Notes: generated from the sequence alone by a model not told the origin. DNA of 64,000 bases from Paracoccaceae bacterium (GCA_019429405.1 JAHYIZ010000001.1:170035-234034), one strand, 5' to 3'; shown: positions 36,085-44,915, counted from the stretch's first letter. Numbers and translations: made by a program.

Positions 36085-36390
36085 CCTTTTGACACCATGT
36101 CGCAGGCTTTGCCGCTTGACTTGTGCACCATCGTCGTTCGGGTCACGAACCTGTTACGATTCTGTTAATGTAATCATGGTGTTGCCTTGGCGGCAAAAAA
36201 CTTATATGCAATTTCAAAGCCTTGCGCAGACGCCCAAAAAATAGGCAGCCCGATGAAGCGGGCCAAAAATAAGGAAATTTCGGCCCTCGGGAAAAACTTC
36301 CAACAGAGTTATCCACAGATTCCGTGGACAGCTTTTCTCTTGCGCGATGTCGCGTAAGGTTGCAGCAACGCGAAGGAATCAGATCTGCCC
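36085..36390. other. AT-rich intergenic region before uvrC
   Basis: This 306-base gap has no convincing gene. It is much richer in A+T than its surroundings. It holds a perfect DnaA box (36309-36317), a TTAC-N7-TTAA sequence at 36154-36168 (one base from the CtrA consensus TTAA-N7-TTAA), three GANTC sites (36158, 36318, 36376) that CcrM could methylate, the short hairpin TTGCC-TTGGC-GGCAA (36182-36196), and TTGACA/TTGACT hexamers (36089, 36116). I could not assign a convincing -10. It probably contains the uvrC promoter and may bind cell-cycle regulators. Confidence 0.5.
36309..36328 (+). promoter_or_regulatory. DnaA box with inverted partner
   Basis: TTATCCACA at 36309-36317 matches the DnaA-box consensus exactly. 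TCCAC (36312-36316) is mirrored by GTGGA (36324-36328), giving a possible second, degenerate box in the opposite orientation 7 bases away. It lies 63 bases upstream of uvrC in AT-rich DNA. This could be a DnaA-regulated promoter or part of a larger DnaA-binding region. Confidence 0.5.
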
Positions 36391-38265
36391 ATGACCACTG
36401 CACCCCCCCCCGCCGAGGCCGCGCAAACCGGCCACGCACTGATCCAGAGCCTGCTCAAGTCGCTCGACGCCTCGCCCGGCGTCTATCGCATGTTGAACGC
36501 AGCGAACGAGGTGCTTTACGTCGGCAAGGCCCGCAACCTGCGCGCGCGGGTTTCCAACTACGCGCGGCCCTCGGGCCACTCGGGCCGCATAGCGCGGATG
36601 ATCTTTGAAACGGCTTCGATGATGTTTCTGACCACGCGCACCGAAACCGAGGCGCTGCTGCTGGAACAGAACCTGATCAAGCAGCTCAAGCCGCGCTACA
36701 ACGTGCTTTTGCGCGACGACAAGAGCTTTCCCAACATCCTCGTTTCCAAGACCCATGCCTTTGCGCAGATCAAGAAGCACCGTGGCGCGAAAACGGAGAA
36801 GGGCAACTACTACGGCCCCTTCGCCAGTGCGGGCGCGGTCAACCGTTCGCTGAACCAGTTGCAGCGGGTGTTCGGATTGCGCACCTGCACCGACGCGGTG
36901 TTCGAGGCCCGCACCCGGCCCTGCCTGCTCTACCAGATCAAGCGTTGCGCCGGGCCCTGCGTCGGCAAGATCGGGCAGGCCGAATATGCAGCACTCGTGG
37001 CCGATGCCGAACGCTTCTTGCAGGGCAAGTCGACCCGGATTCAAGAGGATCTGGCGCGCGACATGGGTGCCGCCGCCGAGGCCATGGAATATGAACGCGC
37101 GGCGGCGCTGCGCGACCGTATCCGGGCGCTGACCCAGGTGCAGCAGGCGCAGGGCATCAACCCGCAGGGCGTGGCCGAGGCCGATGTGGTGGCGCTGCAC
37201 ATGGAGGGCGGGCAGGCCTGTGTGCAGGTGTTTTTCATCCGCGCCAACCAAAGCTGGGGCAATCGCGATTTCTACCCGCGCACCGGGTCGGGGGCCGAGG
37301 CGCCCGAGGTGCTCGAAGCCTTCCTCGCGCAATTCTACGACGACAAGACCCCGCCGCGCCTGATCTTGCTGTCGCACGCGATCGAGGATGCCGACCTGAT
37401 GGTGCTGCTGCTGTCAGATCGCGCCGGGCGTAAGGTGGAGCTTGCCGTGCCGCAGCGGGGCGAAAAGGCCGAACTGGTCGAAAACGCCGCCCGCAACGCC
37501 CGCGAAAGCCTGGCCCGCAAGATGAGCGAAAGTGCCGCGCAGGGCCGTCTGTTGGCGGGGCTGGCAGAGGCCTTCGGGCTGGACGCGCCGCCAAAACGCA
37601 TCGAGGTTTATGACAACAGCCACATTCAGGGCGCCCATGCGGTGGGCGGCATGATCGTGGCGGGCCCCGAAGGGTTCTTGAAAAGCCAGTATCGCAAATT
37701 CAACATCAAGAGCAGCGAGGTCGCACCCGGCGACGATTTCGGCATGATGAAAGAGGTGCTTGGCCGCCGCTTTGCCCGGCTGCTCAAGGAAGACCCAGAC
37801 CGCGAGCATGGCCTCTGGCCAGACCTGATCCTGATCGACGGCGGCGCAGGCCAGGTTTCGGCGGTGGCAGGCATCATGGCAGAAATGGGGGTGGATGACA
37901 TCGCCATGGTCGGCGTGGCCAAGGGCATTGACCGCGATCTTGGGCGCGAGGAATTTTACCGCAGCGGCCAGCGCCCCTTTGCGTTGCGCACGGGCGACCC
38001 GGTGCTCTACTTCGTCCAGCGCCTGCGCGACGAGGCGCACCGCTGGGCCATCGGCGCGCACCGCGCGAAACGGTCAAAGGCAATCTCCGCCACCCCGCTT
38101 GATGAAATTCCCGGCGTGGGCGCCGCGCGCAAGCGCGCATTGCTGGCGCATTTTGGGTCGGCCAAGGCAGTTGCCCGCGCCGGGCTGCCCGACCTGCAAG
38201 CGGTGCCGGGCATTTCAGAGGCAATGGCACAGGCCATTCACGGCTATTTCAACGCCAAGGGCTAG
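36391..38265 (+). CDS. uvrC: Excinuclease ABC subunit C
   Basis: A 624-residue nuclease that makes both incisions in nucleotide excision repair. Domains: GIY-YIG nuclease ([17 protein letters not shown] near 29-45), a Cys-rich segment ([24 protein letters not shown] region), a UVR UvrB-binding motif near residue 215, the RNase-H-like second nuclease ([20 protein letters not shown] and [15 protein letters not shown]), and C-terminal helix-hairpin-helix motifs ([16 protein letters not shown]). A run of nine C (36403-36411) sits at codons 5-7, right after the start. The gene is preceded by the AT-rich region with the DnaA box and is probably its own transcription unit. Confidence 0.96.
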   Translation: MTTAPPPAEAAQTGHALIQSLLKSLDASPGVYRMLNAANEVLYVGKARNLRARVSNYARPSGHSGRIARMIFETASMMFLTTRTETEALLLEQNLIKQLKPRYNVLLRDDKSFPNILVSKTHAFAQIKKHRGAKTEKGNYYGPFASAGAVNRSLNQLQRVFGLRTCTDAVFEARTRPCLLYQIKRCAGPCVGKIGQAEYAALVADAERFLQGKSTRIQEDLARDMGAAAEAMEYERAAALRDRIRALTQVQQAQGINPQGVAEADVVALHMEGGQACVQVFFIRANQSWGNRDFYPRTGSGAEAPEVLEAFLAQFYDDKTPPRLILLSHAIEDADLMVLLLSDRAGRKVELAVPQRGEKAELVENAARNARESLARKMSESAAQGRLLAGLAEAFGLDAPPKRIEVYDNSHIQGAHAVGGMIVAGPEGFLKSQYRKFNIKSSEVAPGDDFGMMKEVLGRRFARLLKEDPDREHGLWPDLILIDGGAGQVSAVAGIMAEMGVDDIAMVGVAKGIDRDLGREEFYRSGQRPFALRTGDPVLYFVQRLRDEAHRWAIGAHRAKRSKAISATPLDEIPGVGAARKRALLAHFGSAKAVARAGLPDLQAVPGISEAMAQAIHGYFNAKG

Positions 38266-38306
38266 CCGCTGAAATCGGCGCTATAGCAGTGCCTTACCAG
38301 TGTTAT

Positions 38307-38323
38307 TGCGACAGATTGTCGCA
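38307..38323. promoter_or_regulatory. Palindromic operator-like site upstream of a heme-copper-like gene
   Basis: TGCGACA (38307-38313), GAT, TGTCGCA (38317-38323) is a perfect 7-bp inverted repeat 70 bases before the next start codon. It does not match FNR (TTGAT-N4-ATCAA). It could be a repressor operator or a small RNA hairpin just after uvrC. Confidence 0.35.
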
Positions 38324-38392
38324 GGTGATAGCATCCCGGCGCCGGGCCGCAAGGGCACCGGCGCAACTGGCTACAACAAAGGAGGGGTTGCC

Positions 38393-38758
38393 ATGCGTGG
38401 TGTATCGTTCTGGTTTGTTGCTACGGGTTCAGTTTTTGTTACCCTTGGAATGCTCGGCGGTATCGCCATGTCGATCAGCGGCGATCACACGCTGGCCCCG
38501 GCCCATGCGCATTTGAACCTTGTCGGCTGGGTCACAATGGCGCTTTTTGGCCTCTATTATCATCTCGTTCCCGCCGCCGCCGCGACCACCATGGCGCGCG
38601 CGCATTTTGCGATCGCCTCGGCAGGTGTGATCATCATGGTTCCCGGCATCATGCTTGCCATCACGGAGAACGGCGAAGCACTTGCCGCCATCGGGTCATT
38701 GCTTTCACTCGCCTCGATGCTGATCTTCGTGCTCACGGTCCTGCGCAACCGGGCCTGA
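38393..38758 (+). CDS. Small four-TM protein resembling a heme-copper oxidase subunit I fragment
   Basis: A 121-residue membrane protein with a very strong ribosome site (AAAGGAGG, 38378-38385). Four hydrophobic segments are predicted. The segment APAHAHLNLVGWVTMALFGLYYHLV places H38, H40 and H57 as in the N-terminal helices of cbb3-type or NnrS-like heme proteins, where a His in this position ligates heme. Similar short proteins in Rhodobacterales are often annotated as cytochrome-c oxidase, but it is far too short to be a functional oxidase. It might bind heme or act as an assembly factor. It stands alone after uvrC, with an operator-like palindrome upstream. Confidence 0.75.
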   Translation: MRGVSFWFVATGSVFVTLGMLGGIAMSISGDHTLAPAHAHLNLVGWVTMALFGLYYHLVPAAAATTMARAHFAIASAGVIIMVPGIMLAITENGEALAAIGSLLSLASMLIFVLTVLRNRA

Positions 38759-38913
38759 CACAGTTTGGCCAAACCCGGCGGGGCTGCGGGTCAATGGTCC
38801 GCATGCCCTTGCGGCGCCGTCGCTGGCGGGCGGCGGCGTGCCACGCATTCTTGCCCCGCGCCGCGCGCCATTTCCCCTTCCCCAGCCCGCCCTGAATAGG
38901 CTATCCATCAACA

Positions 38914-39582
38914 ATGAAACTCAATCTGCCCAACGTGCTGACGGTTGGCCGCCTGATTGCCGCGCCCGGTGTGGCGGTGATGTTTCTCTATTTTCACCGC
39001 CCCTGGGCCGACTGGTTTGCGCTGGCTCTGTTCGTTTCCGCCGCCATAACCGACTATTTTGACGGCTATCTGGCGCGGCTGTGGAAGCAGGAAAGCCGTT
39101 TTGGCGCCATGCTTGACCCAATCGCCGACAAGGCAATGGTCGTCATCGCGCTGGTGATTCTGACCGGGTATTCCGGCATGAACCCGTGGCTGATCCTGCC
39201 CGCAACGGTGATCCTGTTCCGCGAGGTGTTCGTTTCCGGCCTACGCGAGTTTCTGGGGGCCGACGCAGGGCGGCTGAAGGTGACCAAGCTCGCCAAATGG
39301 AAAACGATGACACAGATGGTCGCCATCGCCGTGCTGTTTCTCGGCACCGGGCTTGAATATCTTGAGGGCATCGCGCGACGCGGCCTGACCGCCGAGCAAT
39401 ACGCCGATGCCGTGTCGCGCGGGCTTGCCGACCCGGTGCGAAGCTGTGGCGCGCGGGGGTGTTCCTCTCTGGCCACCGATGTCGGCCTTACGCTGATCTG
39501 GCTGGCGGCGGCGCTGACGCTTGTCACCGGGATCGACTACTTCCGCAAGGCGCTGCCCTATTTGCGGGGGCCAAAGCCATGA
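38914..39582 (+). CDS. pgsA: CDP-diacylglycerol--glycerol-3-phosphate 3-phosphatidyltransferase
   Basis: A 222-residue membrane enzyme that makes phosphatidylglycerol phosphate. The CDP-alcohol phosphatidyltransferase signature is complete: D47, D50, G51, A54, R55, then G64, D68 and D72 (DYFDGYLAR to LDPIADKAM). The N-terminus LNLPNVLTVGRLIAAP is typical. A family-atypical loop with two Cys (RSCGARGCSS, about 176-185) lies before the last membrane segment. The stop overlaps moaD by 4 bases, linking phospholipid and molybdopterin genes in one transcript. Confidence 0.95.
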   Translation: MKLNLPNVLTVGRLIAAPGVAVMFLYFHRPWADWFALALFVSAAITDYFDGYLARLWKQESRFGAMLDPIADKAMVVIALVILTGYSGMNPWLILPATVILFREVFVSGLREFLGADAGRLKVTKLAKWKTMTQMVAIAVLFLGTGLEYLEGIARRGLTAEQYADAVSRGLADPVRSCGARGCSSLATDVGLTLIWLAAALTLVTGIDYFRKALPYLRGPKP

Positions 39583-39827
39583 TCGAGGTGCTCTACTTCG
39601 CGTGGGTGCGCGAGCGCATCGGGCTGGCGCGCGAAACGGTCGAAACCGGCGCCGCCACCCCTGCCGCCCTTGTTGCCGAACTGGCCGCGCGCGAGCCGCG
39701 CTATGCGGCGGCCTTCGCCGATACCTCGGCGCTGCGGGTGGCGCTCGACCAGAAACTTGCCAGCTTCGATGCCCCCCTTGCAGGGGTGCGCGAGATCGCC
39801 TTTTTCCCGCCGATGACGGGCGGCTAG
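39579..39827 (+). CDS. moaD: Molybdopterin synthase sulfur-carrier subunit
   Basis: An 82-residue ubiquitin-like protein ending in the diglycine MTGG that is thiocarboxylated. It starts MIEVLYFAWVRERIG and has EIAFFPPMTGG at the C-terminus. It delivers sulfur to cyclic pyranopterin monophosphate together with MoaE, encoded 4 bases downstream. The product cofactor is needed by formate dehydrogenase FdsA encoded in this window. The ATG overlaps the pgsA stop. Confidence 0.95.
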   Translation: MIEVLYFAWVRERIGLARETVETGAATPAALVAELAAREPRYAAAFADTSALRVALDQKLASFDAPLAGVREIAFFPPMTGG

Positions 39828-39830
39828 GCG

Positions 39831-40271
39831 ATGCGCGTGCAGGTGCAAGCCGCCTCGTTTGACCCTGCCGCCGAAATTGCAGGTTTTGCCAAGGGGCGGC
39901 GTGACATCGGCGCCGAGGTCAGTTTCATTGGCCGCGTGCGCGATGACAGCGGCCATCTGCTGGCGCTCGAGATCGAGCATTACCCCGGCATGACCGAGGC
40001 CGCGATCAGCGCCATGGCGCAAGAAGCCGTCACCCGCTGGCAGCTTCTCGAATGCCTCGTGCTGCACCGCTACGGCCGTCTTGCACCCGGCGAACCGATC
40101 ATGATGGTCGCAACCGCCGCCCGCCACCGCGCCGAAGCCTTCGCGGCGGCCGAGTTTTTGATGGACTACCTCAAATCCCGCGCGCCGTTCTGGAAGAAGG
40201 AAATCACCCAGCGGGGCGGCGATTGGGTTGCGGCCAAAGCCTCGGATGAAGACGCGCTGACGCGCTGGTAA
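39831..40271 (+). CDS. moaE: Molybdopterin synthase catalytic subunit
   Basis: A 146-residue protein that converts precursor Z to molybdopterin using MoaD. Family segments are VSFIGRVRDDSGHLLALEIEHYPGM, VLHRYGRLAPGEPIMMV, and the C-terminal active-site region FWKKEITQRGGDWVAA with the conserved lysines. It lies 4 bases after moaD and ends the uvrC-pgsA-moaDE stretch; the convergent FAD oxidoreductase begins its stop 25 bases later. Confidence 0.95.
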   Translation: MRVQVQAASFDPAAEIAGFAKGRRDIGAEVSFIGRVRDDSGHLLALEIEHYPGMTEAAISAMAQEAVTRWQLLECLVLHRYGRLAPGEPIMMVATAARHRAEAFAAAEFLMDYLKSRAPFWKKEITQRGGDWVAAKASDEDALTRW

Positions 40272-40296
40272 GCGCCTTGCGTGCCCAAGCCAGAGC

Positions 40297-41346
40297 CTAA
40301 AGGCAGTCCTCAACCCGGAACCCGTCGGGAATATCGTCGCGCCCTTCCAGCACCAGATTGGCCATCACCTCGGCCACCTTTGGCGCCACCCCAAAGCCGA
40401 TCTTGAAGCCGCCGTTGGCGACATAATGCCCGGCCCGCCCCGGCCATGCCCCAAGCATCGGCGCCCGGCTCGCGGCGCGCGGCCGCACCCCGGCCCAGCG
40501 CTCCAGAACCGGTGCATCCGCCAACGTCGGGCAGGCTTCTCGGGCCCGCGCGATCAGCTCTTCCAGCTGCTCGTCGGTGGTGTCGGGCGCATCGAAACTG
40601 CGTTCGCTGGTGGCGCCGACCACCACTGTGCCGTTCGCGTGCGGCACCAGATACATGCCTTCGGCATAGATCAGCGGCGCATCATGGTCGGCGGAATAGG
40701 CGAGCGAGGCACATTGGCCTTTCACGCCGCCGCCAAGGTCGCGCCCGAACGCGGCCGACAAGTCGCTTAGCCCTGCAACCCCGGTCGCCCAGATCACCGC
40801 GCCTTCGTCTGGCGCATCGCCAAACACCGTTTCGCCGCCCTTCGCGGCATAGGCTGCCGCCAGCGCCGCACCGGCACCGCGCGGGTTGGCGCGGGCGCTC
40901 AGGGTTTCGTGCACCACAAACCCTGTGCCCGAGCGCGGCACGAACCCCTCGAATTCGGCGGCTTTGGCAATCCGCCACTGCGCCTTGCCCTGCCAGTGCC
41001 GCGCTGCCCCTTGGGCGCGCTCCGCGGCGCGAGCCACCGCTGCATCATCTTGCAAGGGCATGATCCGCCCGATCCGGGCATAGCCGGCGTCGCCCCCGCC
41101 AGTTGCGTTCACCGCAGCCCAAAACGGCTCCGCCATCACCAGACTTTCGAACTGAAACTGCTTTTTCGGGTTCCAGTTTTCGGGCACATGCGGCGATAAC
41201 GCGCCTTCCAAGCCGCCGCTCGCCCCGCTGCCAACCCTTTGGGCGCGCTCAACCAGACGCACCTTTGCACCGCGGCGCGCGCATTCCCACGCACAGGCCA
41301 GACCAAACGCACCGCCACCACGCACGGTCACATCCGCCATTGCCAT
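40297..41346 (-). CDS. FAD-dependent oxidoreductase, possibly the MnmC(o)-type tRNA oxidase
   Basis: A 349-residue DAO-fold flavoprotein. It starts with a dinucleotide site (VRGGGAFGLACAWECARRGA) and has GSGASGGLEGALSPHVPENW near residue 52, which resembles the ASG-x3-GAL-P segment of the FAD half of MnmC. The C-terminus (WAGVRPRAASRAPMLGAWPG, then GHYVANGGFKIGFG) is typical of glycine/D-amino-acid oxidases. The neighbour 44 bases away, divergent, is the MnmD methyltransferase, the other half of MnmC. I start at 41346 because AAGGAGG sits 6 bases before it. A ThiO- or DadA-like amine oxidase role is the alternative. Confidence 0.8.
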   Translation of the reverse strand: MAMADVTVRGGGAFGLACAWECARRGAKVRLVERAQRVGSGASGGLEGALSPHVPENWNPKKQFQFESLVMAEPFWAAVNATGGGDAGYARIGRIMPLQDDAAVARAAERAQGAARHWQGKAQWRIAKAAEFEGFVPRSGTGFVVHETLSARANPRGAGAALAAAYAAKGGETVFGDAPDEGAVIWATGVAGLSDLSAAFGRDLGGGVKGQCASLAYSADHDAPLIYAEGMYLVPHANGTVVVGATSERSFDAPDTTDEQLEELIARAREACPTLADAPVLERWAGVRPRAASRAPMLGAWPGRAGHYVANGGFKIGFGVAPKVAEVMANLVLEGRDDIPDGFRVEDCL

Positions 41347-41390
41347 TGCCTGCCTCCTTCGCCACTGTCCGGCGTAAAAGAGTAGTCCAG

Positions 41391-42071
41391 ATGCAGAGCC
41401 AAGACCAGAGCGGGCTGGAATGGCGGGCGGGCGACCTGCCGGTTTCAACGCGGTTCGACGACCCCTATTTCAGCATTGAAAACGGCCTTGCCGAAACCCG
41501 CCATGTGTTTCTGGCGGGCAACGGGCTGCCCGCGCGGCTGCGGCCCGGCTTTGCCGTGGCCGAGCTTGGCTTCGGCACCGGGCTGAACATGCTGGCGCTG
41601 GCGCTGGCCTGCGAAGGTGCGTGCCCCGGCCCGGTGCATTTTACCAGTTTCGAGGCATTCCCGCTCGCCGCGCCCGATATCGCCCGCGCGCTTGGCGCCT
41701 TTCCCGAAGCGCTGGCTGTGGCCGGGCCATTCCTTGCGGCATGGGCGGGGGGCGCGCGGCAGTTCAGCCTTGGCGCGCTGACGGTCGAGGTCATCACCGG
41801 CGATGCGCGCGAAACCCTGCCGCGCTGGCAGGGCGCCGCGGATGCGTGGTTTCTTGATGGCTTCGCGCCCGCCCGAAACCCCGAGCTATGGTCGCCCGAG
41901 CTGATGGCCGAGGTTGCGCGCCACACCGCGCCGGGTGGCACATTCGCCACCTATACCGCGGCGGGCCATGTGCGGCGCGCCTTGCAGGCGGCAGGTTTTG
42001 CGGTTACGCGCCTGCCCGGATATGGCCGCAAGCGACATATGGCCGCAGGCCTGCTGGAGACGCCCGCATGA
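41391..42071 (+). CDS. mnmD: tRNA (5-methylaminomethyl-2-thiouridine)-methyltransferase MnmD
   Basis: A 226-residue SAM-dependent methyltransferase of the DUF752/MnmD family that makes mnm5s2U at the tRNA wobble position. Seen motifs are PVSTRFDDPYFSIENGLAETRHVFL near the start, LGFGTGLNMLALALAC for SAM binding and the family hallmark WFLDGFAPARNPELW near residue 150. In E. coli this activity is fused to an FAD oxidase in MnmC; here the flavoprotein gene is separate and divergent. The ATG at 41391 is preferred because it is the first plausible start outside the neighbouring gene. It overlaps the next gene by 4 bases. Confidence 0.92.
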   Translation: MQSQDQSGLEWRAGDLPVSTRFDDPYFSIENGLAETRHVFLAGNGLPARLRPGFAVAELGFGTGLNMLALALACEGACPGPVHFTSFEAFPLAAPDIARALGAFPEALAVAGPFLAAWAGGARQFSLGALTVEVITGDARETLPRWQGAADAWFLDGFAPARNPELWSPELMAEVARHTAPGGTFATYTAAGHVRRALQAAGFAVTRLPGYGRKRHMAAGLLETPA

Positions 42072-42943
42072 CCCCGCAAAACACCCGCAAGGGCGTGGCG
42101 ATGATGATCGGCGCGACGCTGATTTTTGCGCTGCAAGACGGCATCTCGCGCCACCTCGCGGGCACCTACAACGTCTATATGGTGGTGATGATCCGCTACT
42201 GGGCTTTCGCGCTGTTCGTGGTGGCGCTGGCGGCGCGCCAGCCGGGCGGTGTGCGCGCCGCCGCGCGCAGCGCGCAGCCATGGGTGCAGGCAGGGCGCGC
42301 GCTGCTGCTGATCTTTGAGGTGATCGTGACAGTGCAGGCCTTTGTCATTCTTGGCCTGGTCGAAACGCACGCGGTGTTTGTCAGCTACCCGCTGCTGGTC
42401 GCAGCGCTCTCCGGCCCGGTGCTGGGCGAGCGTGTGGGCTGGCGCCGGTGGGTGGCAATCGGCATCGGTTTTGTGGGCGTGCTGATCATCCTGCAACCCG
42501 GCGTCAGGGTGTTTTCGCCCGCCGCGCTGATCCCGCTGCTCGCGGCCTTCATGTTCGCGCTCTACGGCCTGCTGACCCGCTATGTGGCGCGCAAAGACAG
42601 TGCTGCGGTGTCATTTTTCTGGACCGGCACGGTCGGTGCGCTGGCCGCCACGGCGGTCGGCATCTGGTTCTGGCAACCGATGAGCGCGCCCGACTGGGGC
42701 TGGATGGGCCTGCTCTGCATGACCGCCATTTCCGCGCACTGGCTGCTGATCAAGGCCTATGAAGCCGCCGAGGCAAGCGCCATTCAGCCTTTTGCCTACC
42801 TGCAACTGGTGTTCATCGCGGCACTTGGCATCACCGTGTTCCACGAAGTGCTGCGCCCCGAGGTGGCAGTGGGCGCAGTAGTGGTGGTTGGCGCGGGCCT
42901 GTTCACGCTTTGGCGCGCGCGCGTGGTGGCGCAAAAGGCCTGA
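42068..42943 (+). CDS. DMT superfamily (EamA) transporter
   Basis: A 291-residue membrane protein with ten hydrophobic segments arranged as two EamA repeats (first repeat from GVAMMIGATLIFALQDGISR, second from AALIPLLAAFMFALYGLLTR). ETHAVFVSYPLLVAALSGPVLGE is the typical repeat end. These proteins export or import metabolites such as amino acids or SAM; substrate cannot be predicted. It is translationally coupled to mnmD (ATGA overlap). It is convergent with the transglycosylase gene, 4 bases apart. Confidence 0.88.
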   Translation: MTPQNTRKGVAMMIGATLIFALQDGISRHLAGTYNVYMVVMIRYWAFALFVVALAARQPGGVRAAARSAQPWVQAGRALLLIFEVIVTVQAFVILGLVETHAVFVSYPLLVAALSGPVLGERVGWRRWVAIGIGFVGVLIILQPGVRVFSPAALIPLLAAFMFALYGLLTRYVARKDSAAVSFFWTGTVGALAATAVGIWFWQPMSAPDWGWMGLLCMTAISAHWLLIKAYEAAEASAIQPFAYLQLVFIAALGITVFHEVLRPEVAVGAVVVVGAGLFTLWRARVVAQKA

Positions 42944-42947
42944 CGGC

Positions 42948-44915
42948 CTAGCGACCCTTGAGCATGTCGGTCATCTTCACCGGGCCTGAAACCCCCGCCA
43001 GCCGCGCCCGATAGACGGCCACGCTTTCCGATACCCGCATGACGTAATTGCGGGTTTCGGCAAAGGGGATCATTTCGACCCAGTCAATGACATCCACCGA
43101 CGCGGTACGCGGGTCGCCCCGTTCGGCCATCCAGCGGCGCGGGCGCCCCGGCCCGGCATTGTAGCCTGCGGTGACCAACGCCAGTGCCGGGCCAAACTCG
43201 GCGCGCAGCCCCGCGATATAGGCCGACGCAAGGCGCGAGTTGTATTCGCCGTCGGTCAGCAAACGGTCGAGCGAGTATGGCAGACCGATCTTGGCTGCCG
43301 TCTCACGCCCGGTCTCGGGCATCACCTGCATCAGGCCCCGCGCCCCCGCGCTGGAAATGACGCTTGGGTTGAACTCGCTTTCGCGCCGGGTGATCGCCAG
43401 CAAGAGGTCGGGCGGTATCCCGAGGTCGAGCGCCTCCATCCCCGAAAGCGGGTAATAGGCCGGCACCAGTTCAATGCCCCGGTCAGCCACCGCCTTGGCA
43501 ATCGCCAGCGCCAGATGCGGGTCTTTCCATTCCAGCATAAGGCCCGCAAGCCGCGCAAGATCATCATCCGAAAGGCTCTCGCCAAGGTGCAGGAAAAAGC
43601 GCTTGGCGAGGATATCAGAGCCCGCGGCCCGCAACAGAACGGCCGCGCCGAACACCGACGAGTTGGTAAACGAGGCGCCGCGCCAATCGGGCAAGCTCTG
43701 TGTTCCCGCCAGTGCCGGGTCGGGTGGCAGCCCGGCACGCTCGGCCGCCAGCAGGCCATAATACGAGGTTTGATAGCGCGCGCCGATCGCGTAGGCCGCA
43801 CGCGCCGCCTCGGCATTGCCCGCCAATTCATGCGCGCGGCCCTGCCAATAGCCGGCACGGCCCATGCTGATCGGGCTTTTCACCCCCGCCTCAAGCGCCT
43901 TGAAATGCCCGAGTGCCGCCTGCGCGTCGCCCAGCTTCAACGCCGCATAGCCCGCGAGCCATTCCAGATCGGCAAAATCGCCGCCTGCGGTCAGGCGGTT
44001 GCGCGATGCAAGGCGGTAGGCACGACTAAAGTTGCCCGCGCGCAGATCGTCGCGAACAATGCGGGCGCGCATGCTCGCCCAAAGCGCGGGCGTGCCAAGC
44101 GATTCGGCACTGGCCGACCGTTCCAGCATCAGATCGGCGGCACCATCGGGGTTGCCCTTGCGCAGCCGCCAAGCCGCCCTGTCACGCGCAAGGCCTGATG
44201 AACCCGCCATCGCGGGTGGAACTGCCGCGATCAGGGCATCGACGCCGTTTTCGTTGGCCTGCAACGCGATGCGTGCCAGAGCCACCGCGCGGGTGTTGGC
44301 GCTGACCAGATCAAGCATCCTGCGCGCCTGATCTATCAGCCCGCTGTCGAGCAGCATCTGCATACGCCCGCCATGATGGTCGGCCAGCGCGGGGCCATGC
44401 GCCGAAAGAAACGCGGCGTGCTCGGCCCCGGTCAGCGACAGGGTGCGCCATGCGCGCACGATCTCGGCCACATCGCCGCCTGCCGCAACCAGCGCCAGTG
44501 CACCGGTGCCGGTCTGTGGCGCAAGCGGCCTGAACCACGCCCGGATCTCGGTGGCATCGGCGCCGCCCAGCTTGGCTTCGCCTGCCTTGCGCAAAAAGGG
44601 CATACCCGGCCAGTCGGCATTTCTGGCCGCAAACGCGACAAATTCGGGAAACGTGCCTTCGCCCGCGCGCAGCCGGTGCCATTCGACGATATCGCGCGAG
44701 AGTGGCCCTGCCGCAGCCCCTTCAAGTTGTGCCTTGGCCCAATCCTTTGCATCAATCGCCGCCATGGCGCGCGCCAGCGCCTGTGTATCTTCGGCCCTCG
44801 CAGACTGCGGTGCCCCGGCGACGGCGGCAAAAACGGCAAAAAACGCGGCTAAAAACAGGGGGCGTGCGAACATTGGGCCTCGGCTTGATTTATTTTCTTT
44901 CTTCCTGCCTGCCAT
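42948..44915 (-). CDS. Soluble-type lytic murein transglycosylase (Slt70-like)
   Basis: A 655-residue periplasmic enzyme that cleaves peptidoglycan to form anhydromuropeptides. The C-terminal domain has the catalytic Glu in AITRRESEFNPSVISSAGARGLMQ and the GYNAGPGRPRRW motif. The preceding 450 residues are an alpha-helical superhelix (Slt U-domain), with LAGYAALKLGDAQAALGHF as a repeat example. Two starts are possible: ATG 44915 (AAGAGG 6 bases upstream) or ATG 44873 directly before the signal peptide (FLAAFFAVFAAVAGAPQSARA). I give the former; the latter makes a more usual signal sequence. Confidence 0.9.
   Translation of the reverse strand: MAGRKKENKSSRGPMFARPLFLAAFFAVFAAVAGAPQSARAEDTQALARAMAAIDAKDWAKAQLEGAAAGPLSRDIVEWHRLRAGEGTFPEFVAFAARNADWPGMPFLRKAGEAKLGGADATEIRAWFRPLAPQTGTGALALVAAGGDVAEIVRAWRTLSLTGAEHAAFLSAHGPALADHHGGRMQMLLDSGLIDQARRMLDLVSANTRAVALARIALQANENGVDALIAAVPPAMAGSSGLARDRAAWRLRKGNPDGAADLMLERSASAESLGTPALWASMRARIVRDDLRAGNFSRAYRLASRNRLTAGGDFADLEWLAGYAALKLGDAQAALGHFKALEAGVKSPISMGRAGYWQGRAHELAGNAEAARAAYAIGARYQTSYYGLLAAERAGLPPDPALAGTQSLPDWRGASFTNSSVFGAAVLLRAAGSDILAKRFFLHLGESLSDDDLARLAGLMLEWKDPHLALAIAKAVADRGIELVPAYYPLSGMEALDLGIPPDLLLAITRRESEFNPSVISSAGARGLMQVMPETGRETAAKIGLPYSLDRLLTDGEYNSRLASAYIAGLRAEFGPALALVTAGYNAGPGRPRRWMAERGDPRTASVDVIDWVEMIPFAETRNYVMRVSESVAVYRARLAGVSGPVKMTDMLKGR

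Noticed and set aside
36182-36196. TTGCC-TTGGC-GGCAA hairpin followed by A-run, considered as a terminator
   Set aside because: On the plus strand the run is A, not T, and on the minus strand the T-run precedes the stem, so it does not fit an intrinsic terminator in either direction.
36085-36390. Full chromosomal replication origin
   Set aside because: Only one perfect DnaA box plus a degenerate one, and no dnaA, hemE or parAB neighbour; too little support to call an origin.
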